A DNA stretch of 64,000 nucleotides, taken from contig JANTUC010000013.1 in the NCBI GenBank assembly GCA_026873275.1, forward strand, positions 1 to 64,000, given 5' to 3'. The stretch comes from Pseudopithomyces maydicus. Taxonomy: Eukaryota > Ascomycota > Dothideomycetes > Pleosporales > Didymosphaeriaceae. The translations under genes were made by a program, and so were the position numbers. Below, piece after piece: positions 6,550 to 20,400 of the stretch. The notes beneath the pieces are model-generated. The model was given only the letters and a program-made list of their open reading frames with translations. It was not told where the DNA came from and made no database searches. Each line of letters opens with the position of its first letter. Positions within the stretch are counted from its first letter, which is position 1.

Positions 6550-8155
6550 CTAAGACCATGTTTTGTTCTACCCATCTCGTGAAATGGGTGAACTTTGTGT
6601 TCCGTGGGTACTTCACCTTCCAATCTTCATATATCTCGTGGATGGATTTCGGCGGTGATCCCTTTTCGTAAAATCTCCATTTCCCAACTTCTTCCTTGGT
6701 TTCCCGGAGGTGTGCCGGTTGGGCGGTTTCTTGGGCTGGTCCCTTAGGTTGGAGAAATTCGGTCCTCCCGAACCTTACGTTCTTCGTGGGCGTCAACGGC
6801 TTTTCCTGCGCTGGCGACGAGGAAAAAGGTTCCTCGTTCCTGAACGTAGATTGAGAGGGCGTTTCCATAGATTCGTCGGATTCGCTCTCTGAGTCCTCCA
6901 GTTCTTCTTCCTCCGAGTCACTCACTGGTACCTCGGGGGCTTCCGGGATTTGTGCATTCTGTTCTTCCGCCAACCATTGGAGTGTCCTTTCCCTTGTGGC
7001 GGCCAGCTTTTCCCTAGGCCAATATCCCGTGTCCTTCTTACTTTTCATGTGGCTAGTGCACATGTCGTCCGAGCATTCAGCCCAATGCGAAGCTTGGTGC
7101 TCTTTACTGCCGGCCAGCTTCTCCTTTTGTCCTTCAGACCCGTCTCTCTTGGTATCTTTCCTCGGACTTTTATCGGCAGAACCCTGACTTCTACTCGGGC
7201 AGTTCCTGGCTATGTGGCCTTTTTCGCCACAGCCGAAACAGGCGCCTTCTTTGCGCTGCTTTTCTTTCTTAGAGTCCTTTTTCCATGGTTTCTTGCCGTC
7301 TTTGTTGGCATCCAACACCATGGGGTCCCCGTGATCGTGACTTTTCTTGGTGCGGCCATTCGCGCCGTGCCCATTTCCTCCTTTGTTGTCTTGTTTCCAA
7401 AGGAACAATTCGTCATCGATCTGGACTGCTTGTTCGATCATGGCTGACAATGTTGTCGGTTTCTCCATTCTGATCATTTCGTATCGGATGTCTGACTTGA
7501 GTCCCTCATAGAATCTGGTCATCAATCCGCGCTCTCCCCAATCCTGAACCTTGTTGGCCACTTGCTCGAACGTTGATACATAAGCGGCCACCGATTTGGT
7601 TTGTTGGAGTTTCAAGAGCTTTCTTTCGGCCATGCGTTCTGCATCTATATCGCCGAAGGTTCGTCTGAGTTTCTGTACGAAGTAGTTGTAGTCGTTGAAG
7701 ATCAGGTTGGTTTCGGTCTTCCGATTATCGGTCTTGTTGACCCGATAATCCGTTAGGTAACTGTCGAACCAATCCATTGCTTTGCCGGTGAAGTGTGTAG
7801 CAACGTATGCTACCTTCTGTTCGTCGTCTTCCAGGTAACTCCTGTTGAGGTCCGTATGCAAGGCCATGCTGGCTAAGAACCCTCTTAGCTTGCTCCTTGT
7901 TCCATCGAACTTCTCTGGTTCGGCCAGCTTCAATGGTCGGCTGGTCATACGGGACTCCATTTTTTCGATTTGCTTCTTCAGTATGGCGCTGGCCCCGTTT
8001 TCCTTTTCTTCCAACAATGCCTTGACTTGCGCGTAGAGCTCATCGTAAGCTTCTTTTTGCGCCGTCCTTTCTTCGTTTAAGAACGTAATGTGTTCCTTGA
8101 GCTGGGCCCAGTCGGTGTCGTCCGACGAGCTAGGCTTAACGGGTGCAGGAGCCAT
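6470..8155 (-). CDS. gag: gag of element B
   Basis: 561 residues from the ATG at 8155, 57 nt after the 5' LTR. The first 60 residues are a coiled coil; a retrotransposon capsid domain follows (GFLASMALHT ... KLRRTFGD ... LKLQQTKSV) and then a basic region with one CCHC zinc knuckle (CFGCGEKGHIARNC) for RNA packaging. The C-terminal third is acidic with Ser/Glu runs and two further Cys-rich segments. It builds the cytoplasmic virus-like particle. Confidence 0.93.
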   Translation of the reverse strand: MAPAPVKPSSSDDTDWAQLKEHITFLNEERTAQKEAYDELYAQVKALLEEKENGASAILKKQIEKMESRMTSRPLKLAEPEKFDGTRSKLRGFLASMALHTDLNRSYLEDDEQKVAYVATHFTGKAMDWFDSYLTDYRVNKTDNRKTETNLIFNDYNYFVQKLRRTFGDIDAERMAERKLLKLQQTKSVAAYVSTFEQVANKVQDWGERGLMTRFYEGLKSDIRYEMIRMEKPTTLSAMIEQAVQIDDELFLWKQDNKGGNGHGANGRTKKSHDHGDPMVLDANKDGKKPWKKDSKKEKQRKEGACFGCGEKGHIARNCPSRSQGSADKSPRKDTKRDGSEGQKEKLAGSKEHQASHWAECSDDMCTSHMKSKKDTGYWPREKLAATRERTLQWLAEEQNAQIPEAPEVPVSDSEEEELEDSESESDESMETPSQSTFRNEEPFSSSPAQEKPLTPTKNVRFGRTEFLQPKGPAQETAQPAHLRETKEEVGKWRFYEKGSPPKSIHEIYEDWKVKYPRNTKFTHFTRWVEQNMVLADEMPDPAEWKCGSTRGQMGGRSAHT

Positions 8156-8202
8156 TGTTAGTTGCGACTTGATACGTACCGGTGGATTGTCCTCAGAACA
8201 CG

Positions 8203-8212
8203 ATCGTCAAGA
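8203..8212 (-). promoter_or_regulatory. primer binding site of element B, self-priming type
   Basis: Directly after the 5' LTR the element reads TC-TTGACGAT. TTGACGAT is an exact complement of ATCGTCAA in the LTR (minus strand 8412-8405), 29 nt after TATATA (8447-8442) where the transcript should begin. No tRNA-type TGG start is present. Self-priming by the 5' end of the RNA is established for the Tf1/sushi group. Confidence 0.6.
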
Positions 8213-8708
8213 TGTCACGGGGCACACTCTGTAGTCCCGTGGACCGAGGGTGTGCGCGTTGGGGTATGGTGAGTTAAGAGGAGCGGACGGGTAGGTATAA
8301 GTCACGTGGGTTGAACGTCAATCAATACAATGAGGTTATCGTTGCCGAATGCTCAATAGTAATCTTCACTGCAGAAGCAAGGGGCAGTAGAACTGAATCG
8401 AGGATTGACGATGAGGACTATCTAAAGCGGGCGGCCGCTGCTATATACTTGTGGGTGCAAACTGGCTCCGTGGCTCTGTTGCGCGGAGCCTACGGAGCCA
8501 GGCTCTGTAGGCTCTGTGTCGCAGAGCCCACAGAGCCTAGTCACGTGACCTTCCTCACGTGTCCATGTTGTGCTCAGCGTCCGACCCGTGATCGTAATCC
8601 AGTAGGTCATCATAGTAAGCGTGATCACTGCTCACGCTTCTCTCCCACTGGTCCTCATCACCCTTGTCGTAATTCCCGTAGTTCGGTTGCGGCGTAGCAG
8701 CCGTAACA
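8213..8708 (-). repeat. 5' LTR of element B
   Basis: 496 bp, partner of 1550-2046, with CACGTG at 8542-8547, the GAGCC/GGCTC array at 8464-8537 and TATATA at 8442-8447, in that order on the element strand. Confidence 0.93.
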
Positions 8709-11700
8709 GTTAAGAACCTATAATTAGGGTTACTAGTGTAAGGAAGTTATAAGTATATCTAAAGGTTTAATATATATCTTAAAGAGAGGGAATCGGCAGA
8801 AAAAAGACTATATAATAAATATTATTTTATAAGATTGCAAGAATCTATAAGAAGGACCCTTAAAAAGTAGATATTATTTAGATATAAAAAAGTAAGCTCT
8901 AGAAGGAGGGATAAGAAACTCTATTTATACTTTAAGAATATTAAGACTTTATAAAACTCTTTTATAAGAAAGATGGCGAAACACTTCTAAAATATTAGAA
9001 ATAGAATTATAAAATCTATCTATAAGAAGGTATAAAGCTATACTTAAAATAACTGTGACTACTATTATAAGATTAATAAAAAGAACTAATAAAATAATTA
9101 AAGAAGAACTTAAAGTAAAAGTTTATATAGTTTAGTAAGAGCCTAATGGCCTCTACTATACTATTTATACTAAAAAAGGATAGACGACTCTGACTATATA
9201 TAAATTACTAATAACTAAATAATAAAATTATTAAGAATTAATATTTATTACTACTAATAATAGAGCTTATAAATCGACTCTAGGGAGCTAAGTAGTTTAT
9301 AAAGTTTAATATATAAGATAGCTTTTACCATATCTATATAATTAAAAAATATAAATAGATAACTGCGTTCTAAACACGCTATAAATTATATAAATTTATA
9401 ATTATACTAATAGGACTTATAAACACCCTAGTAATATTCTAAGCAGTAGTAAATAAGGCGTTATATAAATATTTAGATATATTCTACACGGTATACCTAG
9501 ATAATATACTAGTATACTTTAAAGGAATGCTTAAAGAACACGTATAATATATATAAAAAGTATTAGAAAAAAAAAGAATATTAGTTACTTTTATATCTAA
9601 ATAAGTGTAAGTTCCATATAATAAAAACTAAGTACTTAGGATTTATTATCTTAAGAGAAGGGATTACTATAGACCCTAAAAAGATGGCTATAATATAAAA
9701 ATAATTATAATTTAAGTTAGTAAAGGATATTTAGTCCTTTTTAAAATTTACTAACTTCTACTAAAAGTTTATTACTAACTATTTTAAGATAACAGCACCC
9801 TTAACAGAGATTATAAAAAAAAAGTAGGATTTAAGTAAAAAGAGAAATAATATATAATATTTAAAAGTTTAAAGAAACTATTTCTCTCAGCACCCCTTCT
9901 ATAAATATTTAACTTATAAAGGAAAACCTAAATTAAAATAAATATATTTAACTACGCACTAGAAGCAGTATTTATATAATAGTATAAAAATAGAAAGTAG
10001 AGACTAGTATTCTTTTATTTATAAAAATTCTCTAAAGTAGAGTTAAACTATAACGTTTATAATAAAGAACTACTAAGAGTAGTAAATATTTTTAAATAAT
10101 AGAAAATATAGCTTATAGGAGCGCCCACGAAGATTAAGATATAAATAGATTATATAAACCTTATTAGCTTTATATTAATAAAAAAGCTTAATAAATAATA
10201 GATATAATAGGTAGAGTTTTTTATAAATTTTAATTTTATAATCTATTATTGCCTAAGAACCCTTAACAGAGCAATAAATACCTTAAGTAAAAGAATTAAC
10301 CTAATTAAGAATAAATTAGAATTATATAATATAATACTCCGAAAAGGGCACGACGGAACTCTAGAATATAATTAACTTAAAAAAGCCTAAGAAAATAAAT
10401 AACTTTTAAAACTTAAAGTATAGAAAGCATTAGTTAGACTAATAGACTACTAAGGATAAACTATTATAGGGATATAAAAAGTACCTAAGCTAATAAAAGA
10501 ATTATATAAGTTTAAAGAATAGAGATACCTAGGTATAAAAGAAATAATATAATATATTATAAATAAATACACTATCCTTAAACTTAAATAGATGGTTACT
10601 AAAGAGATAAGTAACTATTTAGTCTACTATAAAAATAAGTTTAAGAAATATAAGCCTTATAGCCTTCTATAACTATTATTAGTAACCTAATAGCTATAGT
10701 AGAGTATAATAATAGATTTTATAGTGAAACTCCCAAAATCACTATAACTAGGGATAAAACGAATATATAATATTATCGCAGTAATAGTAAATAGACTTAT
10801 AAAATCTGCAAAGTTCAGGCCTATAAAAGAATTTATAATAATAGAAGAACTAGCTTATAAAATTAATAATATATTATTTATAGAGTATAGCCCACTAGAG
10901 GAACTTATTATAAATTATAATAAGCTTTTTATATCTAAATACTAGGATATATTTATTATAATACTAGAGATAAATTAAAAACTATTAATAAGCTTCTATC
11001 TGCAGACGAATAAATAAATAAAAAGAATTAACTAAATACTAGAATAGTACTTAAGGTTCTATATTAATAAGCAACAAAACAATTAGATAGAACTACTATT
11101 AATAATATAACTAGTATATAATAAAGCTAGATTAGGCACAATAGGATATTTACTATACTATATAAATTATAAATATAAGCTGGTCGCTTATTAGAATTTA
11201 TAAAATATAGAAAGTATTTCTATAAGAGTCTAAGATAAGACTTAAAAGATAAAGGAACTATATAATACCCTCTATAAAAGAATTATAAAAAGGGCCCTCT
11301 TGGCATCCGCAAATATAAATAAGTAAAAGATTAAGGGATTAACCTTTAAAAGGGGGATAAAGTTTTCCTATTATAAAAAAATCTAAAAACTAAGAAATTA
11401 AGTAAAAAACTAGATTATCTATAGATAGGACCCTTTAAAGTCGTAGAAATTAAGAAATTAGTTATAAGTAAACTGCTTCTACTATAAGGAACTAAAATAT
11501 ACTTTACTTTTTATAAAAACTTTCTAGAATCAGCACCTCTGGACGCTCTAATTAAGACTTAATTAAAATTAGAAGATAATAAGTATAAGATTAAAACTAT
11601 CAAGGATCTATAAATAAATAAAGATTAATAATAATATCTAGTAAAATAAAAAGGATAATTAGTATAAAATCTAGTTTTAGGTAATAGAGCTTACTTTACA

Positions 11701-12130
11701 CTAAGATTAATAGTAAAAGGATAGTGGGTAGAATTAATAAATAATAATAGTACTTATCCCCTTTATAGAGCGGGATAGGCGTATAATATATATAGAATTT
11801 TTACTAAGTAAGCTAGTCCTAATATGGCCTAATAGCTATTAATAATAATAATAATCTTATAATATATAATATAGAAAAACCTATTACTTATTATTATAGA
11901 ACCTCCCTTCTAGTTATAGTCTCTGGCAGCAATAAATAGCTAAATATTTTAAAATAGGGCAAGATTTCTTAAAAATAGTAGGTATTAGTGCGAGGCGCAG
12001 CTATATAATACATATTTAGTATATATATTATTATTATAGTAGGTATAAATAGTATATAGTCTAAGTCGTGCCTTCCTTTTACTATAATTAAGAGATTTTA
12101 GTGTATTATAGAAAATAAAAAATCTTTTAA
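8709..12130 (+). mobile_element. pol: RIP-degraded gypsy element F1 (pol readable)
   Basis: No open frame survives, but the translation with transition-type changes undone shows RT with YLD(D/N)ILVY (about 9490-9520), RNase H (9940-10110), integrase zinc domain (10520-10680), integrase core (10690-11060), GPY/F (11357-11560) and a chromodomain (11580-11662) that resumes after a solo LTR at about 11899. Stops are nearly all TAA/TAG where Gln, Arg or Trp is expected, typical of RIP. Between integrase and GPY/F the frame steps back by one at a G-run (11352-11356), as in elements B and C. 8709-9200 shows no recognisable domain. Confidence 0.75.
11663..11898 (-). repeat. 236-bp solo LTR of the F3 family inside the F1 chromodomain
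   Basis: It matches 26083-26318 and 31564-31799 along its full 236 bp. The chromodomain of F1 breaks off before it and continues with W/x-E-P-P after it, so the LTR was inserted and later reduced to a solo copy. RIP has obscured any target duplication. Confidence 0.7.
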
Positions 12131-15100
12131 TTTTTATTAATTATATCTTATACTCTCTACTTTTCTATAACACTTTTTAATAGTATTTTTAGCGCACGCT
12201 TTTTGCTTAACTCTATTTAAAAATTTAGTACTATAATTTATTTATTAGGTTTTAGTCACGAGCAATATAATTAAAACCTAATATTTAAATTACTCTCTAC
12301 TTTATTGTAAGTAGTCCGTATAAGACTATTAATATAGGGACCGAAAATCAGGGAACTTTATATCTTAGTAATATTTTAAACTTTAGTGTCGCCTCTATTA
12401 ACAGTGGGAATAAGAAAGGGGTGAAAGGACTAATTATAATTCTACCTACTCTAGTTAGGGATACTAATTCTACATTACTATAAAACTCTTTAGATAAGTA
12501 ACTATCTATTATCTTAGATTTTTAATCTAAGCTAATAGCGTTAGATAATACTATTTTACGCTAAACTAGTATAGAAAGGTTTAAAAATCTTATAAAAGCT
12601 AAAAAGTGGCTAGAGGAGTGGAAAAATAAATATAAACTTTAATATATTAACTCTACCTTAGATAAATATTAATAGGGGGATACTAGAGCTCTATTTAATA
12701 AAGAGAAAGCTACTTCTCTAAAGTATTTAGTACTATTAATACTATTCTTACGCCCTCTAATATAAAAGTAATTATATAAGTACTAGGCGAAGGACCGAAG
12801 GGACTATAATTACTAAAAGGAGAATTATAATCTATATTTTTAATCTTCTAAGTCCTACTTTATTACTAAGTAATTAAAGGTCAACTATACCCTATAGTTT
12901 ATTAATAAGATATTAAGAACTACTTAAAGGATTAAAATATAATCTAAGAAAGTGTAAAACCCCTTATAAAAAAATTTTAAACTGAGTTATAATTAAAGAT
13001 GCTAAGAGCCCTTAAATTATTAAAAGAATATTAATAACTAGTATATAATTAGCTGAAACGTTATCACTAAAGGATTAGATAGACGCCTTTAGAGTTATTA
13101 ACTTATATATAAGGTTATTAGGAAGAATTAAGTGTTACAAATATTAAATAGTAAAAGCTAGACTATATTAAGTGTCTATACTCTTTAATCTAATAGAAAC
13201 TCTAAATAGTCCTAATAAATTTTAAAATTATAGTAACTAATGTCGAATTGCAGGCTTCTATTATTTATTAAATAGAAAATTTAACTAAAGACTCTTACCT
13301 ATAATTAGGGTCTATAACTAAGGAATAAAAGACCTCTTAATTATAGTTAGAGCTTAGGGGATAGGAAAATCCTTATAAAAGACTTAAAAAGTAAGTTAAG
13401 CAGAGTAAGGATTCTAAAGAGACTAATTTAGTACTATTTAGTAGTAGCGTAGACACTAATTTTATTAAGTATTATAATTATAATAAGCTAAGACACCTTT
13501 AATATAATTATTTAATGCTAGTAAAGTTACTAAAATCTAGTTAAAGAGACTTAGATAAAGCCTTAAGTAAAAACTTATTATTAGGAAAAGGTAAAGGGCA
13601 GAAGGTATAATAGCAGCCCTTATTACCTATATTAATTTAATTATAAGCTATTTTAATAAGGACCCTTAGACTTTAGTTAAGGGAACTTTATTTAGGTAGT
13701 TATATAATTAATCTAAAGGGATACTAACCTTACCGGCAAAAATAGGTTAATTAAATAGAATTATTAATATCCTAGTAGATATTGCTTCGGCATTTAATTT
13801 AGTTACCACCTAATTTACTTTAGAATTAAAAAGGACTATTTAACCTTTTAATAAATTACTAATAAAAGCAGTAAATAGATTAGAATTAGAAGTTTATAGG
13901 ATAACAATTCTAAAAGTTAACTTTAAGGACTTAAAGGGGTGCTATATCTTAAAAAAGATACCTTTTATAGTTATAGATATTATAGAATATAAAATATTCC
14001 TAGGGTTACTATAGTTAAATAAGAATAACCCCATAATGAATATTAAAAGCTAGAGGTTATTATTTAAAAATTAAATAAAATTAAAAGCTCTGTCTAAGGA
14101 TATTATAAAGCTTAAAAATATAGAAGACTTTAATTATACCCTTAGGGATCTATAAGCGGATATATATATATACTTAGTAGATAAAATTAAGAAGCTTAGC
14201 CTAGTAGGCGTAATTAGATATAAAGTATTTTAAATACCTCTAATTTATAAGGAATATACTAATATAACTTTTATAAAAGATTATAAGGTCTTAGCTCTGC
14301 ACTTAGTAAATAACTTAAAGATTTAATTAAAAGAAGAAACTAACCCTCTATTCTCTTCTCTATATAACCTCTTAGTAGTAGAATTAGACACCTTAAGGAA
14401 GTATATTAAGGAATACTTATCTAGAGACTAGATTAAGTATTTAAAATTATTAATAGGAGCCCTAATTTTCTTTATAAAAAAGAAGGATAGCAGCTTGCGT
14501 CTGTATATAGACTATAAAGGATTAAATAAGATTATTATTAAAAATAGAGGACCTTTACCCCTAATTATAAAGTTACTAGACTAATTTAAGTAAGCTAAGG
14601 TCTTTATAAAGCTAGACCTAAAGAATGTATACTATAGGGTCTGTATTATAGAAGGAGATAAGTGGAAAACCGCTTTCTATATAAGATATAGTTATTTTAA
14701 ATATATAATAATGCCTTTTGGCTTAATAAATACCCCAATTTAATTTTAAGGTATAATTACTTAAACTCTAGCGGGTTTATTAAATATTAATTATATTATC
14801 TACCTAGATAACATCCTGATCTTTTTAAATAATAAAAAGGATTATATAAAATATATTAAGATAATTTTATATAAACTGCAGGAGGTAAAGCTGTATATTA
14901 ATAAAAAGAAGTATAAATAGTATACTAAGTCTACTAAGTATCTTAGTTTTATTATAATACTAAAAGGACTATAAGTAGATTTAAAGCGTTTTAAAGCAGT
15001 GGAGACCTGGCTAAAATTAATTTATATATAGAATATTAGAGTGTTTATTAAGTTTATAAATTATTATTAATAATTTATTAAGCATTTTTCCAAAATTGCT

Positions 15101-17420
15101 CTACTATTAACTATTCTAACCTAAAAAGCACTAAATAGTGCCCATTAGGGGTCGGCTATAAGAAGGGAGGAAAGTATATAACTAAATATTAAAAAAGAGG
15201 CTATAGAGGCTTTCTAAAAACTTAAAAATACTTTTCTAGAAGTTCTAATTCTTACTTATTTTAAGCCAGATAAACGTATTAGACTTAAAACTAATATATT
15301 AGGCAGGGTAATTAGTGCTATTTATAACTAATTAGTACTAAAGAAAGGCTTAAAGGGCGAATAAAAACTAATTAATTTCTTTTTAAGGAAATTAGATGCT
15401 ACTTAGTATAATTATAATATATATAACTAAGAACTCCTAATTATAATTAAAAGTATAAAGCACTAGAGATATTATCTCTAAGGTCTTTATTTTAAATTCT
15501 TAACTAACTACTATAACCTTTAATAATTTATAGAGATGAAAATATTAAACTCGCATTATATTAGGTTATATTTAGTACTATTAGAGTACAACTTTGTTAT
15601 AAAGTACTAGATGGGGGATATAGACCTAGTAGATAGGTTATTAAGATACCTAGACTATATAAAGAAGATTAGAACCCCTAAATAAAAGAGTTATAAGGCT
15701 TTTATAAAGCCTTTAGTAAAACTCTTATTTAGAAGGAACGAGGGCCCAGCAGTCTTAATAATTATCACCTATTTAAGATAGGGAAAGGTAGACTAGAATC
15801 TCTAGAAGACTATAAAATCTTTTAAGAAAAAGGATTTTAGATCCTTAAGTTAAAATAGAACCCTTAAGGATTGGAAAGGCCTAGATATTTAAAAAATAAA
15901 TATATTAAATAAGGAGTTTAACAGTCTAGTATAAAATAGACTAAATAGTTAGAATTTAACTATTATAGAGCCGAAAGGCAGATTACGGGAATAGAATAAA
16001 CTAAGTAATATCTTTATAAAATTAAGATAGCTAAAGCAGCTAAGCTTAATAAAAGAAAGGATTACTATAATTAAAGAGTACTATAATAGGCCTTTTACTA
16101 ATTATTTTAGTGTAACTAAAATATTAAAATAAGTAAAGAAATATTATCGCTAAGTAGGCATATTAAAGAATATATTTAACTATATCTATAACTATCTGCG
16201 CTGTTAGAGGGCGAACTTAAAGAAGTATAAACTATATAAATTATTATATTCTTTACTAATTCTAGACCGACCTTAGCAGCATATTATAATAGACTTTATT
16301 ATAGATTTATTCTTAAGCATATTTACTAAGGTTATCTTTAACATAATTCTTATAATTATAAATTATTTCTCTAAAATGGCACATTATATACTAGTTAGAA
16401 TAGACTAAGATAGAAATAATCTAGCTAAGGTCTAGATTAAGGAAGTAATCTAGTTACACAATAATCTAGAAATAATCCTATTAAATAGAGGACCTATAAT
16501 ATAAGTAAGATACTAAGAAACCTTTTATTACTATTTAAACTTAAAAAGAGTCCTTATATTAGCTTTCTACCCATAGACTGATAGGCAGACGAAATAATAA
16601 AATTAAATTCTAAAATAGTATTTATAAATCTTTTATAGCTTAGAATAAGATAACTAGACTATTTAGATATTATTAGCTAAATATGCATATAATAATAGTA
16701 AATATGCCTCTATAGGGTACACACCGTATTAAGTCTATTATAAATATAACCCCTAGGAACTAAACTGGCTAAAATAGAGCTTAAGAGATAAAGAAAGTCC
16801 TAAAGAATTCTAGATTATAAAAAAACTTTTTAAAATTTACTTAGAGGCGGTAAAGAAGCTAAAACTTATATAAAAGTACTAGAAAGAGATTATAGATAAG
16901 AAAAGGCTACCTTTAATTTTAAAGATAGATAATAAGGTGTTTATTAATAATAAATATCTAAAAAGTACTAAATTAAGTAAAAAGTTGGATTAGAAGTTCC
17001 TTAGACCTAAAAAAGTAGTATAGTATATTAGAAATCTACTAATAGCTTATAAAGTTAAGTTACTTAAACTAGATAGCGCTTATCCTATATTTTACCTTTT
17101 ATTACTAGAATTATATATAGTTTAGGGCACTCTACACCTATAAGAGCTAATTATTAATATTTTATACTAATTAGGCGATAATATATTTAAAATTAAGTAT
17201 ATAGTAGATAGATGTAAGAATAAGAATAATTAGTAAAAGTACTTAATTAAGTAGAAAGATTATAATAAAAATAAAAACTCCTAAGAAATAGGAGGTACTA
17301 TTAGCGCTAATATACTATAAGAGTTCTAGAAAAAATTTAAAATTAAGCCTAGAAGGTCTATAGTTTCTATAATATATATAAAAAGAGGTCGTGGATAACC
17401 TTTTAAAAAAGGGGGATAAG
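12131..17420 (+). mobile_element. pol: RIP-degraded gypsy element F2 (gag remnant and pol)
   Basis: A second fossil family. A possible knuckle remnant lies near 13240; protease (LVD-A-S-A) at about 13765-13800 with FLGL-LNKNNP; RT at about 14440-14900 with VKKKD-SLRL, YPLP-like and MPFGL-N-P motifs and YLD(D/N)ILIF; RNase H 15290-15500; integrase 16030-16750; GPY/F 16900-17120; chromodomain 17160-17330; polypurine tract about 17403-17416. Here integrase runs into GPY/F in one frame, a useful contrast to B, C and F1. The left boundary is uncertain; 12131-12400 holds nothing recognisable. Confidence 0.7.
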
Positions 17421-20400
17421 AATAATAATCTAAGTATAAATTATACTAACTTAGTATAAAATAGTAGTAAGGTAAATAAATAAAAGGGTATAAAAAATTT
17501 ATAAACCCTTTTATTCTTAAAAACCCCCACGTATCTCCTATAAAGGAGTTTAGTGGTAGGGTAGCCCAAAGGGTAGGGTGTTTTAATAAATATAAACTTA
17601 TAAAAGTTAACTATTTCTAAAGGGATAAGTTATATCTTTTATATATTAAGGATTATAAAAGAATCACATTATATATATAGGAGTTAGTAAAGAAGAAATT
17701 AGTTTATATTAGTAGAAAAAGCCACTATCTAGAGTAAATAAAGAGAATTCTCTTTTAAACGCTACTTATAGAGGCTATAATAGTTATATTAACCTACTAA
17801 GCCTTATAATCACTATTTTAAGTACTTATAGAAGCTAAAAAGACACTAAATATACTAAAGAGTGCTGAGAGATACTACTAGATACTAGAAGGGAACTAAT
17901 TTAAAGCTAAATATAATTATTAGAAAATAATTCCTTTTACTACTTTTTATTATTTAGAGTAAAGTAGATTCCCTTCTTAGTGCGCTTATAAGTACTATAA
18001 TAAGTATTAAACTACACAATCTTATTACTCTTAGAATTCTATTAAGAATTATTAATAAAAGTAAATATTTAGGAAATCTTAGTAGCTAGAGAGTCCTTCT
18101 TCTTTTTAGTAGAGTAGTTAGGGATCTTTAGGCTAAACTTTTTAAATTTAGCAACTATAGTAGCTATTTAAGTAATAGTAAGGTTTATAGTAGCCTTCTT
18201 AGCCTTTAAATATTCCTATTTAAGTTTATAGCTAATTAGAACAACTGTCCTAGACTAATTAACTAATTATTAGTATAGTTAGTACTAAATTATACTAGAT
18301 AAGACTAAATAAAAGATATTTATTAGAACTAAGCCCTTAGAGGGGCTAATAATATTATTATTATCCTCTTTATACTTAGTAGCCTTACGCTTATAAGTAA
18401 AGGCTTTATTTAAGTAACTATATTCCTAGAGAAGGACTCCGGACTTAAAAGTATATTTATTAAAATTAAAAGCGCTATTATAGGTATAGTAAAGATTAAA
18501 GTACCTCTAATTAGTTCTAGAAAATTATTTAGTGCTAAAATATACTAGAAGAAGTTAGTTTAAATATTTATAAAGAAAGTTCTACTATAATCTAGTTAAT
18601 AAGGTATATAATTATATTTATATTCTTATAGTACTTCCACTTTTAGTTTTTCTTTATAAAATCCTTATCTAGGTCTAGAGGGTAGGTTAAAATAATATTA
18701 TAATAGACTTAGTTATCCTTTAGGGGTAGTCTAGGCTTAATAAATTATAAATTCTTAATTTGCTTCTTATGCACGGTTATATTCTTATTAAATATTAATA
18801 AGTAGATTTTATAATTATAGTAGGCCTCCTTAAGCGCTTTCTTTATATTAATTATTAAAATAAAGTTAACGTAGTTCTCTAGTATTATAAGTTGAGTTTG
18901 CAGCTTATACGGGATCTATAAGGCACTATTAGTATTATATTAGACCTAAAGGTGCTAAATAGCGCCAAATACTATTACTATAGATAAAAAAGGGAACTTA
19001 CTATAAAGTAAAACTTATTAGCTTTTAGATAGTGTAAGCACTGTTTAAATTTTTAACTTTTATACTTAGACGTATTCTACTTATTATTATTAGTATTAAA
19101 AATATATATATCTTCCTTATTCTTTAGCCCTGACTAATAATATCGCGAAAGATAAGTTATATAAGGAAAAATAGTCTGAGCCCTATATTTCTTAGTTAAT
19201 TAAATATAATAAGTATTTAAGGTAGTAAGTTTAAAAGGTATAATACTAGTTATTGCTAGCTAGTGCTAAAAAATATTAAATAGATTTAAGTATTACTAAA
19301 AAAGGGTAAAAGTCTAAAAAATAGGTAAAAAGTTTAGAAAATATAGTTAATATCTAAAAGAGAGTCTATTAATTAAAGAAAACTTTATTAAGTGCCTATT
19401 TAGTATAGTTAACGCTAGATTTTAGATAAAAGTACTAAAAAGTATTAGATTTCCTCCTTTTCCTACTAAAAGGAATAAGAATAATAGGTACTTACCTCTA
19501 ATTTAAGAAGATTTTTAAAATAGGGAGAAAGAAACTTAAAAGAAGAGGATAGTATAAATAATTACTAGTAACTAGTTAGTGCTAAAATTAACTAGTACTA
19601 TTTTAGACTAGCCTAATAGCTGCCTAAAGAGTAAAATAGTAAAAGAATAGAATAATTTATATAGAATTCTAGGGAAATTTAAGAATTATTAAAAGTATAG
19701 TTTTAGAAGTGTCTGGACTAGATAAGTCTATTTAGTATATATTATAGAAGGTAAAGGCATATTCTGGCATATAAGATACCTATATAATATAAAAGGGAGT
19801 TATAATTTATTAAATTACCTCCTTAGACTTTCTTAACTAATTTAGGATAAGATTAGGCCTTAAAGGGGGTAATATTAAAATACTAATAGTAAGGTACCTC
19901 TCTAGCACGACTTAGTATATAATAGTATAGTTAGGCCCTATTATAAGATAATAGATAGTTATTAGTTATTATTAGCTATAAAGGCTAGAGAGCTAATAAA
20001 TTTAATCTAGTAGTAATTTATCTCTTTTATAATTATATAATTATTTCTTACTAGTACTTATTTACATTACTTATAACCGAAATCTGATATTATTATCCTT
20101 TTCTAAAGTATATTAAGAAGTTAGCCTTAACTAATAAATCCCTATTCTATTAGATAGAGAATAATAAGCTACCTATTATTATTACTATATAGGCGATATA
20201 TATGCGCTATACTTAAGATTTAGTTAAATTAACTAAAGACTACGTGAAAACCGACGAGCGTTAGTATAAGTATTATATTAATAGTAATAGGGGTGGTTAC
20301 ACCTTAGTAAGTATTATAAGATATATACTTCTTATACGCCTTAACTAATAGTAATAGGTATTAACTAAAATAAATAGGCGCTTAAATCGCCTATATATAA

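Larger units (their letters stand above)
1550..8708 (-). mobile_element. Ty3/gypsy chromovirus, element B, near complete
   Basis: Two LTRs of about 497 bp flank, on the minus strand, gag, pol (protease, RT, RNase H, integrase), a GPY/F-chromodomain region and an antisense gene. The LTRs differ at about ten positions (roughly 98% identity), mostly transitions plus one 1-bp gap. The interior is not RIP-mutated. The flanks are CTCTA (1545-1549) and GTTAA (8709-8713), so no target-site duplication is seen and the two flanks belong to different old elements. A purine tract lies at 2047-2060 next to the 3' LTR and a self-priming type primer site at 8203-8212. Confidence 0.93.
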
